Origin: Clostridiales bacterium UBA929
Lineage (GTDB): Bacteria > Bacillota > Clostridia > Oscillospirales > UBA929
Assembly: GCA_002293625.1 (NCBI GenBank)
Contig: DBDP01000100.1
Location: 1 to 13,193 of the forward strand
Direction: 5' to 3'
DNA length: 13,193 nt
Part shown: one piece after another, positions 4,726 to 11,164 of the stretch
How the letters are laid out: the number at the start of each line of letters is the position of its first letter
Numbering within the stretch: the stretch's first letter is position 1
Position numbers and translations under genes: made by a program
The notes under the pieces: generated by a model
Database searches by the model: none
The model's input: the letters and a program-made list of their open reading frames with translations, nothing else
Told to the model about the DNA's origin: nothing

Positions 4726-5082
4726 ATGGCAAGGGCAATGAGAATAGTATCGCTCGGACTTGCAGTATTCGCGATTTTTTTAGGCAGCTACGTTATGGAT
4801 ACCGGCTCGCGCAACGGTACCGATATGGGGTGGGTGTGGCTATACATCATTCCCGCAGCCGCCGTTCTTATCCTGTTGTTTTGGGGAATCGCGCAGCTTA
4901 TCGACAGCGCAGACAGGACAAACGACCTGCTGGAGGAGCAGCATGACACGTTAAAAGCGATATACAGACAAAACGCGCAGAACGCCACCGTATCGGACGC
5001 CAGCGTTGAAGCCATGCTCGACCCCATGCTTGGCAAAGTCAAGGATTACACGGTCGACGAAAACGGCGTACACCCCGTATAA
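4726..5082 (+). CDS. Small two-helix membrane protein of the lysogeny module
   Basis: The 118-residue protein starts at ATG 4726, where AAGGAGG overlaps the stop of the upstream gene and is correctly spaced; an earlier in-frame ATG is inside that gene and has no ribosome site. Two membrane segments are evident at about residues 6-24 (SLGLAVFAIFLGSYVM) and 36-59 (WLYIIPAAAVLILLFWGIAQ), joined by a short polar loop. A cytoplasmic tail of about 58 residues begins with a likely coiled coil (DSADRTNDLLEEQHDTLKAI). The family is not recognised. A lysogenically expressed membrane protein next to an integrase could act in superinfection exclusion or defence; nothing in the sequence proves it. Confidence 0.75.
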   Translation: MARAMRIVSLGLAVFAIFLGSYVMDTGSRNGTDMGWVWLYIIPAAAVLILLFWGIAQLIDSADRTNDLLEEQHDTLKAIYRQNAQNATVSDASVEAMLDPMLGKVKDYTVDENGVHPV

Positions 5083-5138
5083 AAGACAGCAAAACCGCCC
5101 GCCGGATGAACCCAGCGAGCGGTAGACAGGAGGCACAT

Positions 5139-6350
5139 ATGAAGACTAAGCGCGGATTGCCTGACATGACATGGATCCCCGACAGGCAGCTTTGGCGGAA
5201 GCGCGGGACGTACAAGGGGCAAAAGTACAACTTAACCTCGAAGACGCCGGAAGGCGTCATGGAAAAAATCGAGGAGTTCAAGGCTAACGTTGACAGGGGG
5301 CTAAGTGTCGAGGACGACATCACCGTATCAGCGTATGCCGCACGTTGGCTACCGCTCCGCGTCGCCGGAATGAAGCCTAAAAGCGCAGACGTTTATAACA
5401 ACGCTTTGATGCTGCATATACTCCCAAAAATCGGCTCTTTGCAGATTAGAGACGTAAAACCAATGCATATTGACGAACTGCTGGCGGGGATTACAGGTTT
5501 ATCTTTGTCCATGAACAATAAGATTCTTTTCGCGACGAAACAACTTTTCAACAGCGCCCTTGAAAACGATCTCATCTCAAAGAATCCGTGTGTCGGGCGC
5601 AAGCCCGGCGGTTCACCGACAAAGAAAAAAACACCGCTAACAAAAGCACAACAAGAGACGCTTACAACTGCCGTAAGAGAAACGAGAGCGGAACTGTTTA
5701 CCCTACTCTGCCTCTACGCCGGTCTGCGGCGTGAGGAAGCGCTGGGGCTGCTGTGGAGCAATGTTCATCTTGATGATATGCCGTATATTGATGTGCGGCA
5801 TACCGTAACCTATGACACGATCGGAAATGCTACGCATTCGGAAAACTTAAAAACAAAAGCCGCATACCGTTCTATCCCTATTCCTCCGCAGCTCTCCGAG
5901 GCACTGCTCCGATGGAGAGGACGGGCAACGAGCCTTTTTGTCGTACCGGCGGAGCGAACCGGCCGGGAAATGTCCGCAACAGCTTTTCGCCGAATGTGGC
6001 AGATAATAAGCGGACATACAGAGCTTGTGAAAAAGAAAGGAAAAGATGGAGAGCCGATACGGATTGAGGTCAAGCATGTCGGCGTCGTTGACTTTCACGT
6101 TGAACCGCACCAATTACGGCACACATACATCACGGAGCTTTGCGCATCGGGAATAGATATAAAAAAGATTCAATATTTAGCCGGGCATTCCAAAGTTCAA
6201 ATGACCCTCGACATCTACACACATGTCACACAAAACAAGCCGGAGCAACTCGCTTCGGATATTATTAGAGCGTTTTCGGGGACACCAACGGGGACACCAA
6301 TGCCCGAAAACGAACATTCCGGACAAAACAAACAACCGCCACAACCTTAG
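5139..6350 (+). CDS. int: Tyrosine integrase (phage site-specific recombinase)
   Basis: The 403-residue protein has an arm-binding N-terminus (about 1-55, with WRKRGTYKGQKYNL), a SAM-like core-binding domain (about 62-150) and a C-terminal catalytic domain. Catalytic residues are visible: R197 (AGLRREEALGL), K240 (LKTKAAYRSIPI), H324 and R327 (PHQLRHTY), H350 (LAGHSKVQMT) and nucleophile Y360 (DIYTHV). Start ATG 5139 is chosen because AGGAGG lies five bases upstream; an in-frame ATG at 5106 lacks a site. It inserts and excises the element at att sites. Its 3' end faces the tRNA-Val 3' end, the classic arrangement for integration into a tRNA gene. The tail encodes tandem GTP-T repeats and its final codons form a hairpin. 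Confidence 0.96.
   Translation: MKTKRGLPDMTWIPDRQLWRKRGTYKGQKYNLTSKTPEGVMEKIEEFKANVDRGLSVEDDITVSAYAARWLPLRVAGMKPKSADVYNNALMLHILPKIGSLQIRDVKPMHIDELLAGITGLSLSMNNKILFATKQLFNSALENDLISKNPCVGRKPGGSPTKKKTPLTKAQQETLTTAVRETRAELFTLLCLYAGLRREEALGLLWSNVHLDDMPYIDVRHTVTYDTIGNATHSENLKTKAAYRSIPIPPQLSEALLRWRGRATSLFVVPAERTGREMSATAFRRMWQIISGHTELVKKKGKDGEPIRIEVKHVGVVDFHVEPHQLRHTYITELCASGIDIKKIQYLAGHSKVQMTLDIYTHVTQNKPEQLASDIIRAFSGTPTGTPMPENEHSGQNKQPPQP
6277..6300. repeat. Tandem 12-bp direct repeat in the integrase 3' end
   Basis: CGGGGACACCAA occurs twice without a gap (6277-6288 and 6289-6300), within the coding sequence and about 70-95 bp from the tRNA end. Direct repeats close to att cores are often integrase arm-binding sites; that role is inferred from position. 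Confidence 0.7.
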
Positions 6351-6364
6351 AGGCTGTGGCGGTT
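6334..6364 (-). terminator. Hairpin terminator downstream of tRNA-Val, inside the integrase end
   Basis: AACCGCCACA (6334-6343) pairs with TGTGGCGGTT (6355-6364), with two more C-G pairs inside around TTAGA. Read on the minus strand the stem is followed by a T-rich tail (TGTTTGTTTTG), so it can end tRNA transcription. It also overlaps the integrase stop codon and may act weakly on the plus strand, where no T run follows. Confidence 0.65.
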
Positions 6365-6369
6365 CGCCG

Positions 6370-6445
6370 TGGTGGACGATGAGGAACTCGAATCCCCGAC
6401 CCTCCGCACGTCAAGCGGATGCTCTACCAACTGAGCTAATCGTCC
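6370..6445 (-). tRNA. tRNA-Val (GAC anticodon)
   Basis: The 76-nt gene folds as a standard cloverleaf: acceptor GGACGAT/ATCGTCC, D arm GCTC-AGTTGGTA-GAGC, anticodon arm TCCGC-TTGACGT-GCGGA with anticodon GAC, T arm GGGGA-TTCGAGT-TCCTC, discriminator A and an encoded CCA end (6372-6370). It reads GUC/GUU valine codons. Its 3' half is the likely integration site of the element, because the integrase gene ends 19 bp away and the tRNA is intact, as expected when an element restores the 3' end it recombines into. Confidence 0.95.
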
Positions 6446-6456
6446 GTAATGGGGGT

Positions 6457-6486
6457 ATTATACCACGGCGGGTTCGAGCTTGTCAA
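6457..6486 (-). promoter_or_regulatory. Promoter of tRNA-Val
   Basis: On the minus strand TTGACA (6486-6481) and TATAAT (6462-6457) are perfect hexamers with an 18-bp spacer. Transcription would start near 6450, about five bases before the mature tRNA 5' end. Confidence 0.85.
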
Positions 6487-6526
6487 GCAAAATTCAAACG
6501 TCGTCGGGATCACCCGCAACTCACCG

Positions 6527-7822
6527 TTACGAGACCCCGACCGCGAGGATGGTAAAATCCCGCCCCTCGTGACCGGGGGCCATCTTGATTTCCAGCCGGT
6601 GGTCAGCCGGAACTTCGTCGTTAAAGAGCAGTACGGCAACGGCATTGTCCCATCCGCCGCCGCTGCGGCCGTCCACCGTTTTGAGCGGCTCGCCGTCGAG
6701 ATAGACCTCCGCGTTGCCGGAGACGTGAGACGATTTATACACAAGCAACATGTTCTTGCAGTTCGCCTCAATCACAAACGGCTCGTTCGACGTTTTGACG
6801 TGCTTCCAATTGGTGGGATACTTCGGCGTATCGTCAAACCAAAACGTCATGGTATTCCCGTCATCCTCTGTAAAACTCCCCTCCGAGAGCATTATCCCCG
6901 GCGGCAGTTCGCCGCCATGGCACAGCGCAACCATCTCCTGATAGTCCGCCCCGCCCTCAATCACGGGAACCGCCGGCAGCGCGGGATCTTCTTCAGAAAG
7001 AGGCTCTTTGTCCATCACGTCCAAACAATACATCAGCGATTCCGCTGTGATGATATGCCCGCTGTCGTTCGGGTGGTCGTGGTCATCCATGAAGTAATCC
7101 TCCGCCGCGATATCACCGCTGTCCACATGCGAAGCGATCCCCTCCATCGTAATCATCGGCAGTCCGTAGGCGGTTCCGAGCGGTATATACGTCTCCTGCA
7201 TATTCCCCAAGTCCAAATTCATGCAGAACAGCAGAATCACAGCAGGGCGGTTCGGCAATGACAGAACGTGCCGCACCATACTCTCATACGCCGCGCCTTT
7301 TGTAATGTACTTGTCCTCAAAGTCATTGATCGCGTACTCAATGACAAAAATGTCGGGGTTGCCGCCCAGCGCCTCGGTCACGTCGCGTTCGTACCGCGCC
7401 CAACCTACGGCGGAGTTCGTGCCGCCCATCCCGGCGTTCACATATCGCACATTGTCCCCGTATGTATCGCCGAACATCTTCCCGAACACGCTCACATAGT
7501 TGTTCTCCGGCTCGGTCAAGTATCCTTCGGTGACGGAACCGCCCATACACGCGATGTTGACCGGCTCGCCGTTCCGCGCCCTTTCCAAAACGTCTTTTAC
7601 CCGCCTGTTATTACCCGTGGACATCAGCGTATCTGCAAGCATCGGATCGAAGACAATCGGCGATACCTCCGGCGACGGCGAGGGTTCCCTTGGTGACGGT
7701 GACGGCGATAATACCGGCTCTGTTGACGGAGACGGTGTCGTCATATCGGACACAGAAGGAACCCCAGCGGCGCAGCCGGTTAGCAGCAGGCAAGACAGAA
7801 TAATAACCATTATCTTTTTCAT
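6527..7822 (-). CDS. SGNH/GDSL-type hydrolase lipoprotein
   Basis: The 431-residue protein has a lipoprotein signal (MKKIMVIILSCLLLTGC, lipidated Cys17) and a Pro/Ser-rich wall linker at about 28-55. The SGNH domain (about 87-275) shows S96 in the GGSVTEG block, Gly in NAGMGGTNS (block II), N166 in AINDFED (block III; Ala replaces the usual Gly) and D247-x-x-H250 in DDHDHP (block V). The C-terminal part (about 290-431) is beta-rich, with VYLDGEPLKTVDG, like a carbohydrate-binding jelly roll. It should be anchored outside the membrane and remove acyl or acetyl groups from a polysaccharide or wall polymer; the substrate is unknown. ATG 7822 gives a proper signal peptide; the ribosome site (AAAGGG) is rather distant. 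It appears monocistronic. Confidence 0.88.
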   Translation of the reverse strand: MKKIMVIILSCLLLTGCAAGVPSVSDMTTPSPSTEPVLSPSPSPREPSPSPEVSPIVFDPMLADTLMSTGNNRRVKDVLERARNGEPVNIACMGGSVTEGYLTEPENNYVSVFGKMFGDTYGDNVRYVNAGMGGTNSAVGWARYERDVTEALGGNPDIFVIEYAINDFEDKYITKGAAYESMVRHVLSLPNRPAVILLFCMNLDLGNMQETYIPLGTAYGLPMITMEGIASHVDSGDIAAEDYFMDDHDHPNDSGHIITAESLMYCLDVMDKEPLSEEDPALPAVPVIEGGADYQEMVALCHGGELPPGIMLSEGSFTEDDGNTMTFWFDDTPKYPTNWKHVKTSNEPFVIEANCKNMLLVYKSSHVSGNAEVYLDGEPLKTVDGRSGGGWDNAVAVLLFNDEVPADHRLEIKMAPGHEGRDFTILAVGVS

Positions 7823-7851
7823 GTGTGTTGAATCCCTTTCGCTTCATTATG

Positions 7852-7875
7852 GGCATGTAAAAAATTGCCCGGCTC
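7852..7875. repeat. Possible left-end fragment of the dispersed repeat
   Basis: The string GCATGTAAAAAATTGCCC matches the left end of copies A and C (GCATGTTGAAAATTGCCC) apart from two or three bases; the rest of the unit is missing. It lies in the leader of the lipoprotein gene. Confidence 0.4.
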
Positions 7876-7942
7876 TAATTATACTCCGATGCTTTCGGTT
7901 CGTCTTGACTTTTTTAACCCGAAAATGTCAATTACGCGCACA

Positions 7943-7974
7943 AAACCGGCGGGTTATTACAATCCCGCCGGTTT
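7943..7974 (-). terminator. Terminator of the nadD-leuS operon
   Basis: AAACCGGCGGG (7943-7953) and CCCGCCGGTTT (7964-7974) form a perfect 11-bp stem with a 10-base loop. On the minus strand it ends in four T residues, so it would stop transcription from leuS after a 3' untranslated region of about 270 nt. It is nearly symmetrical and may also act in the other direction. Confidence 0.65.
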
Positions 7975-8010
7975 GATAAACACCGTAAACGTCCCCGTGC
8001 GTCTCCGTAG

Positions 8011-8241
8011 GGACGACCGCCCTCGGTCGTCCGCGGCGATTCGTGAATCGCCCGTGATCCCGCGCATCGTAGGGGCGCGCATTGCGCGTCCGTTATATCC
8101 CGATTCGCCCGTGGTATATTGCGGGCGGGATGACCCCGCCCCTACCCCATCGTAGCCCCCTTCGATTCGAAGGGGGTGCCACACATCGGGCGGCGGGGGA
8201 TGTCACGCCGCCGGGGGATGTAGGCGATTCGTGAATCGTCC
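8011..8241. repeat. Cluster of seven palindromic hairpins
   Basis: Successive dyads are visible: GGACGACCG/CGGTCGTCC (8011-8032), GGCGATTC/GAATCGCC (8035-8052), GGGCGCGC/GCGCGTCC (8073-8091, one G-U), GGGCGGG/CCCGCCC (8123-8141), CCCCCTTCG/CGAAGGGGG (8156-8176), GGCGGCG/CGCCGCC (about 8189-8212) and GGCGATTC/GAATCGTCC (8223-8240). The second and last are near copies in the same orientation. Several are flanked by GTAGGG. The style resembles GTAGGGRCG-type palindromic repeats common in Clostridia and other phyla; that recall is from memory. The last unit supplies the leuS stop codon TAG. Confidence 0.8.
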
Positions 8242-10644
8242 CTACTTAAAAATCAAATTTACCAGCTTATCCGGCACGACAAACGCCTTAACCGGCTCTC
8301 GTCCGTCGGCTATCGCGGTAACGCGCTCCGTCGCGAGCGCGGCGGCGATGGCTTCATCCTGTCCGCAACCGCGCGGAACGGTCACGGCACCGCGCAGCTT
8401 CCCGTTGACCTGCACCGCCAGCTCAACGGACTCCTCCACCGTCTTGGCGGGGTCGAAGACCGGCCATTCCGCCTCGCAGCAAAGCCCTTTGCCGCCCGCA
8501 AGCGCCCAAAGCTCCTCACAGATATGCGGCGCGAACGGCGACAGCAGGCGCAGCAGCGTCTTTACGTCGCCCCGTGTGCAGCCCTTCTCCATCACCGACA
8601 GCAGCGACATCATCGCGGCGATGGCGGTGTTGAACTTCAGCGCCTCAATGTCCTCCGACACCTTCTGAATCGTCTGATGCAGCTTAATCTCCAACTCCGG
8701 CGTCACGCTCTCGTCTCCCGAAGCGCCGTGCGCGACAGACCAAACGCGCTCCAAAAAGCGGCGGCATCCTTTAATCGCTTTATCCGACCACTGGCAACCC
8801 TTCTCAAAGTCACCGATAAACAGAATCGTCAGCCGCAGCGTATCGGCTCCGTAATCCCGCACCACTTCGTCGGGATCCATGCCGTTGTTCTTCGTCTTCG
8901 AGATTTTTGTGCCGTCCGACCCCAAAATAAAACCATGGCTGGTGCGTTTTTTATACGGCTCCGGCTCCTCGCAGACGCCGATGTCGTATAAAAACTTGTG
9001 CCAAAACCGGCTGTAGAGCAGATGCAGCGTTGTATGCTCCATCCCGCCGTTATACCAGTCCACCGGCATCCAGCGTTTCAGCGACTCTTTTGAAGCCAGC
9101 TGTTTGTCGTTGCCCGGGTCGGTATAGCGCAGAAAATACCACGACGAACCCGCCCATTGCGGCATTGTATCGGTTTCTCGCTTTGCGGGAGCGCCGCACT
9201 TGGGGCAGGGCGTGTTGACCCAATCGGTAATCGCGGCCAGCGGTGATTCGCCCGTCTCGGTCGGCTTGTAGTTTTGCACATCGGGCAGGCGCAGCGGCAG
9301 CTGATCCTCCGGCAACGCCACCATTCCGCACTCGGGGCAATGGACGATCGGGATCGGCTCGCCCCAGTAGCGCTGCCGGGCAAACACCCAGTCGCGCAGC
9401 TTAAAGCGCACCTTCGGCTCTCCAAGACCCTTTTCCAAAAGCCATTCGGCCATCTTTCTCTTTGCGTCGGCGACCTCCAGCCCGTCTAAGAAGCCGGAGT
9501 TCACCAAAACCCCCGTTTCGGTGTCGGTAAACGCCTCTTTCGTCACGTCGCCTCCGGCAACGACCTCCACGATCGGCAGCCCGAACGCCCGCGCAAACTC
9601 CCAGTCGCGGGTATCGTGCCCCGGCACCGCCATGATCGCGCCAGTGCCGTAGCTCATCAGCACGTAGTCGGACGCGAACACCGGGATCTCTTCACCTGTC
9701 GCGGGGTTTACGGCGGTGATGCCCTCAAGGCGCACGCCTGTCTTATCTTTTGCCAGCTCAGTACGCTCAAAATCGCTCTTACGCGCCGCCGCTTTGCGGT
9801 ACGCGTCCATCTCGGCGGCGTTTTCGGCGCGTTCGGCGAGCGGATGCTCGGGAGAAATAACCATATATGTCGCGCCGAACAGCGTATCGGCACGGGTGGT
9901 GTATACCCGCAGCCCCTGCATAGATTCTCCCGAAGCGGCAATGACAGGGAAGGTAATTTCCGCGCCCGCGCTGCGCCCGATCCAGTTCTTCTGCTGCGCC
10001 GCCACGCGGGAAGGGTAATCGCAGAAGTCAAGATCGTCCAGCAGCCGCTGGGCGTATTCGGTAATCTTCAGCATCCATTGGCTCTTGTCCCGCCGCTCCG
10101 CCGGCGTATCGCAGCGCTCGCAAAGCCCGCCGATGACCTCTTCGTTCGCCAGAACGCACTTGCACGAAGGACACCAGTTGACCGGCATGTTGGACTTATA
10201 CGCCAGCCCCTTTTCAAAGAATTTTAGAAAAATCCACTGCGTCCACTTATAATACGCCGGATCGGTCGTATTGACCTCCCGCGTGTCGTCGAACGAATAC
10301 CCGAGCCGCCGTATCTGCCCCCGGAAATGCGCGACATTGTTTTTCACCACCTCAGCGGGGTGGATGTTATTCTTGATCGCGTAGTTTTCGGCGGGCAGCC
10401 CGAACGCGTCCCAGCCGATCGGGAACAGGACGTTATACCCCTGCATACGCCGCGCGCGCGCCATTACGTCCATGCCGGTATACGGGCGGGGATGCCCGAT
10501 GTGCAGCCCGACGCCGGACGGATAGGGGAACTCAATCAGGCAGTAAAAGTTTTTCAGCCCCTCCGCGTCCGAGGCGCGGAAGCAGCCGCTGTCCAGCCAC
10601 GTTTTCTGCCATTTCGGCTCTATGTTCTTCGGGTTATATGTCAC
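8242..10644 (-). CDS. leuS: Leucyl-tRNA synthetase
   Basis: The 800-residue enzyme charges tRNA-Leu with leucine in the cytoplasm and is of normal bacterial length. The class I signature HIGH is at residues 48-51 and the KMSKS loop appears as KISKT (GSDGTKISKTKNN). Zinc-type Cys pairs (CPSCKC...CERC, CPECG...CPKCG), the editing-domain threonine stretch TTRADTLFGAT and SYGTGAIMAVPGHDTRDWEF are all present, followed by the anticodon-binding and C-terminal domains (VQVNGKLRG). The start is GTG 10644 (VTYNPKNIEPKWQ), with GGGAGG eight bases upstream; longer starts translate repeat sequence. It overlaps rsfS by 11 bp. Both this GTG with its ribosome site and the TAG stop coincide with repeat sequences. 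Confidence 0.97.
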   Translation of the reverse strand: MTYNPKNIEPKWQKTWLDSGCFRASDAEGLKNFYCLIEFPYPSGVGLHIGHPRPYTGMDVMARARRMQGYNVLFPIGWDAFGLPAENYAIKNNIHPAEVVKNNVAHFRGQIRRLGYSFDDTREVNTTDPAYYKWTQWIFLKFFEKGLAYKSNMPVNWCPSCKCVLANEEVIGGLCERCDTPAERRDKSQWMLKITEYAQRLLDDLDFCDYPSRVAAQQKNWIGRSAGAEITFPVIAASGESMQGLRVYTTRADTLFGATYMVISPEHPLAERAENAAEMDAYRKAAARKSDFERTELAKDKTGVRLEGITAVNPATGEEIPVFASDYVLMSYGTGAIMAVPGHDTRDWEFARAFGLPIVEVVAGGDVTKEAFTDTETGVLVNSGFLDGLEVADAKRKMAEWLLEKGLGEPKVRFKLRDWVFARQRYWGEPIPIVHCPECGMVALPEDQLPLRLPDVQNYKPTETGESPLAAITDWVNTPCPKCGAPAKRETDTMPQWAGSSWYFLRYTDPGNDKQLASKESLKRWMPVDWYNGGMEHTTLHLLYSRFWHKFLYDIGVCEEPEPYKKRTSHGFILGSDGTKISKTKNNGMDPDEVVRDYGADTLRLTILFIGDFEKGCQWSDKAIKGCRRFLERVWSVAHGASGDESVTPELEIKLHQTIQKVSEDIEALKFNTAIAAMMSLLSVMEKGCTRGDVKTLLRLLSPFAPHICEELWALAGGKGLCCEAEWPVFDPAKTVEESVELAVQVNGKLRGAVTVPRGCGQDEAIAAALATERVTAIADGREPVKAFVVPDKLVNLIFK

Positions 10645-11038
10645 TCTGAAAACCTCCCGTTCCGGCTTGCGCCGCCGCGCCGGAGACGTCAGCCCACTCA
10701 TCCTCGTTATATTGCCTCGCGTCCGCCCACAGCCGCTCGATCGAGTAAAATTCCCGCGCGTCCTTTTGCAGAACATGCACGACCACCGCGCCGTAGTCAA
10801 TAAGCGTCCAGCTTCCGCCGCTCCGCCCCTCTATGTGGCGCGGGAAAACGTCCTGCTTCTTCAGAATGTACTCCACTTCCTCGGCAAGCGTTTTCAAGTG
10901 CGTCGGCGATGTGCCGGTGGCGATGACAAAAAAGTCGGCGAGCGCCGTCAGGTCGGTCACCTCCAGCAGACGGATATCCGCCGCCTTCTTGCCGCTCAAA
11001 ATCTGCGCTATCTTTTTCGCCAGTTCTTTCGGTTCCAT
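10634..11038 (-). CDS. rsfS: Ribosomal silencing factor RsfS
   Basis: The 134-residue product is RsfS (DUF143), which binds uL14 on the large subunit and prevents subunit joining under starvation. Family blocks are clear: LLEVTDLTALADFFVIATG, then SGGSWTLIDYGAVVVHV and REFYSIERLWADA. ATG 11038 is preferred because GAGGG precedes it at the same distance as in the DUF1351 gene; a GTG at 11050 is the other option. The family usually ends a few residues after the ERLW block. Here the frame continues through about 20 further residues ending GAAAQAGTGGFQSDI, which are encoded by a repeat fragment (10642-10681). The gene overlaps leuS by 11 bp. Confidence 0.94.
   Translation of the reverse strand: MEPKELAKKIAQILSGKKAADIRLLEVTDLTALADFFVIATGTSPTHLKTLAEEVEYILKKQDVFPRHIEGRSGGSWTLIDYGAVVVHVLQKDAREFYSIERLWADARQYNEDEWADVSGAAAQAGTGGFQSDI
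10642..10681. repeat. Half copy of the dispersed repeat at the rsfS-leuS junction
   Basis: On the minus strand this segment aligns with copy B from about GGCNCGG through CGCAAGCCGGA and CGGG to GTTTT-N-AGAGTGACA, with roughly 36 of 43 bases identical by eye. The other half of the unit is absent. It encodes the RsfS tail and contains the GGGAGG site and GTG start of leuS. Confidence 0.7.
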
Positions 11039-11056
11039 ATGTTCCCTCACTTCTCT

Positions 11057-11161
11057 GTCACTCTAAAAACTCCCCGCTCCGGCTTGCGACACCGTGCCGC
11101 AGGCACCTGCTCGCAAGCACTGCGCTCGTTCGCCTTCGGCGAACACGGAGTTTTATAGAGC
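11057..11161. repeat. Dispersed palindromic repeat, copy B
   Basis: It fills the gap between the LCP gene stop and rsfS. Outer arms CTCTAAAAACTCC (11061-11073) and GGAGTTTTATAGAG (11147-11160) pair with one extra base on the right, as in copy A. Inner stems are CTTGCGA/TCGCAAG (11083-11089/11110-11116), GTGCC/GGCAC around GCA and GTTCGCC/GGCGAAC around TTC. The paired positions differ from copies A and C in a compensating way. Confidence 0.85.
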
Positions 11162-11164
11162 TTC

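Larger units (their letters stand above)
1..6369. mobile_element. Right-hand part of an integrated prophage (left end outside window)
   Basis: The region carries a tyrosine integrase next to a tRNA 3' end, a divergent repressor/Cro-like switch, an ImmA-type peptidase and a recombination cassette (YqaJ plus DUF1351), which together define a temperate phage of the Clostridia type. Structural genes are not in view, so an integrative element that borrowed phage early genes is possible. The right boundary is placed at the 3' end of tRNA-Val because the integrase ends 19 bp away and genes beyond it are ordinary chromosomal genes. The exact att core cannot be set because the other end is not in the window. 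Confidence 0.85.
7823..8241. other. 419-bp intergenic region between leuS and the lipoprotein gene
   Basis: No gene is supported here. From left to right it holds the lipoprotein leader, a possible repeat fragment (7852-7875), a minus-strand TATAAT (7883-7878) without a convincing -35, an interrupted dyad TTGAC...GTCAA (7906-7932), the terminator at 7943-7974 and a hairpin cluster (8011-8241). Short open frames through it translate hairpin sequence and lack ribosome sites. Confidence 0.8.

Noticed and set aside
6370..6445. tRNA broken by integration
   Set aside because: All stems, the anticodon and the CCA end are intact, so the gene should be functional.
6449..7261. 270-codon plus-strand frame
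   Set aside because: It is the opposite strand of the SGNH lipoprotein gene, which has a signal peptide, all catalytic blocks and a clear family.
8011..8241. CRISPR-like array
   Set aside because: The units are palindromic, of unequal length and sequence, with no regular spacers and no cas genes.
10645..10800. Extended N-terminus of LeuS (start at 10800)
   Set aside because: The extension translates rsfS sequence and a repeat fragment in another frame; the family begins at about TYNPKNIEPKWQ.
8524..10803. Several plus-strand frames of 100-200 codons across leuS
   Set aside because: High GC with codon bias in leuS makes long antisense frames; leuS is unambiguous.
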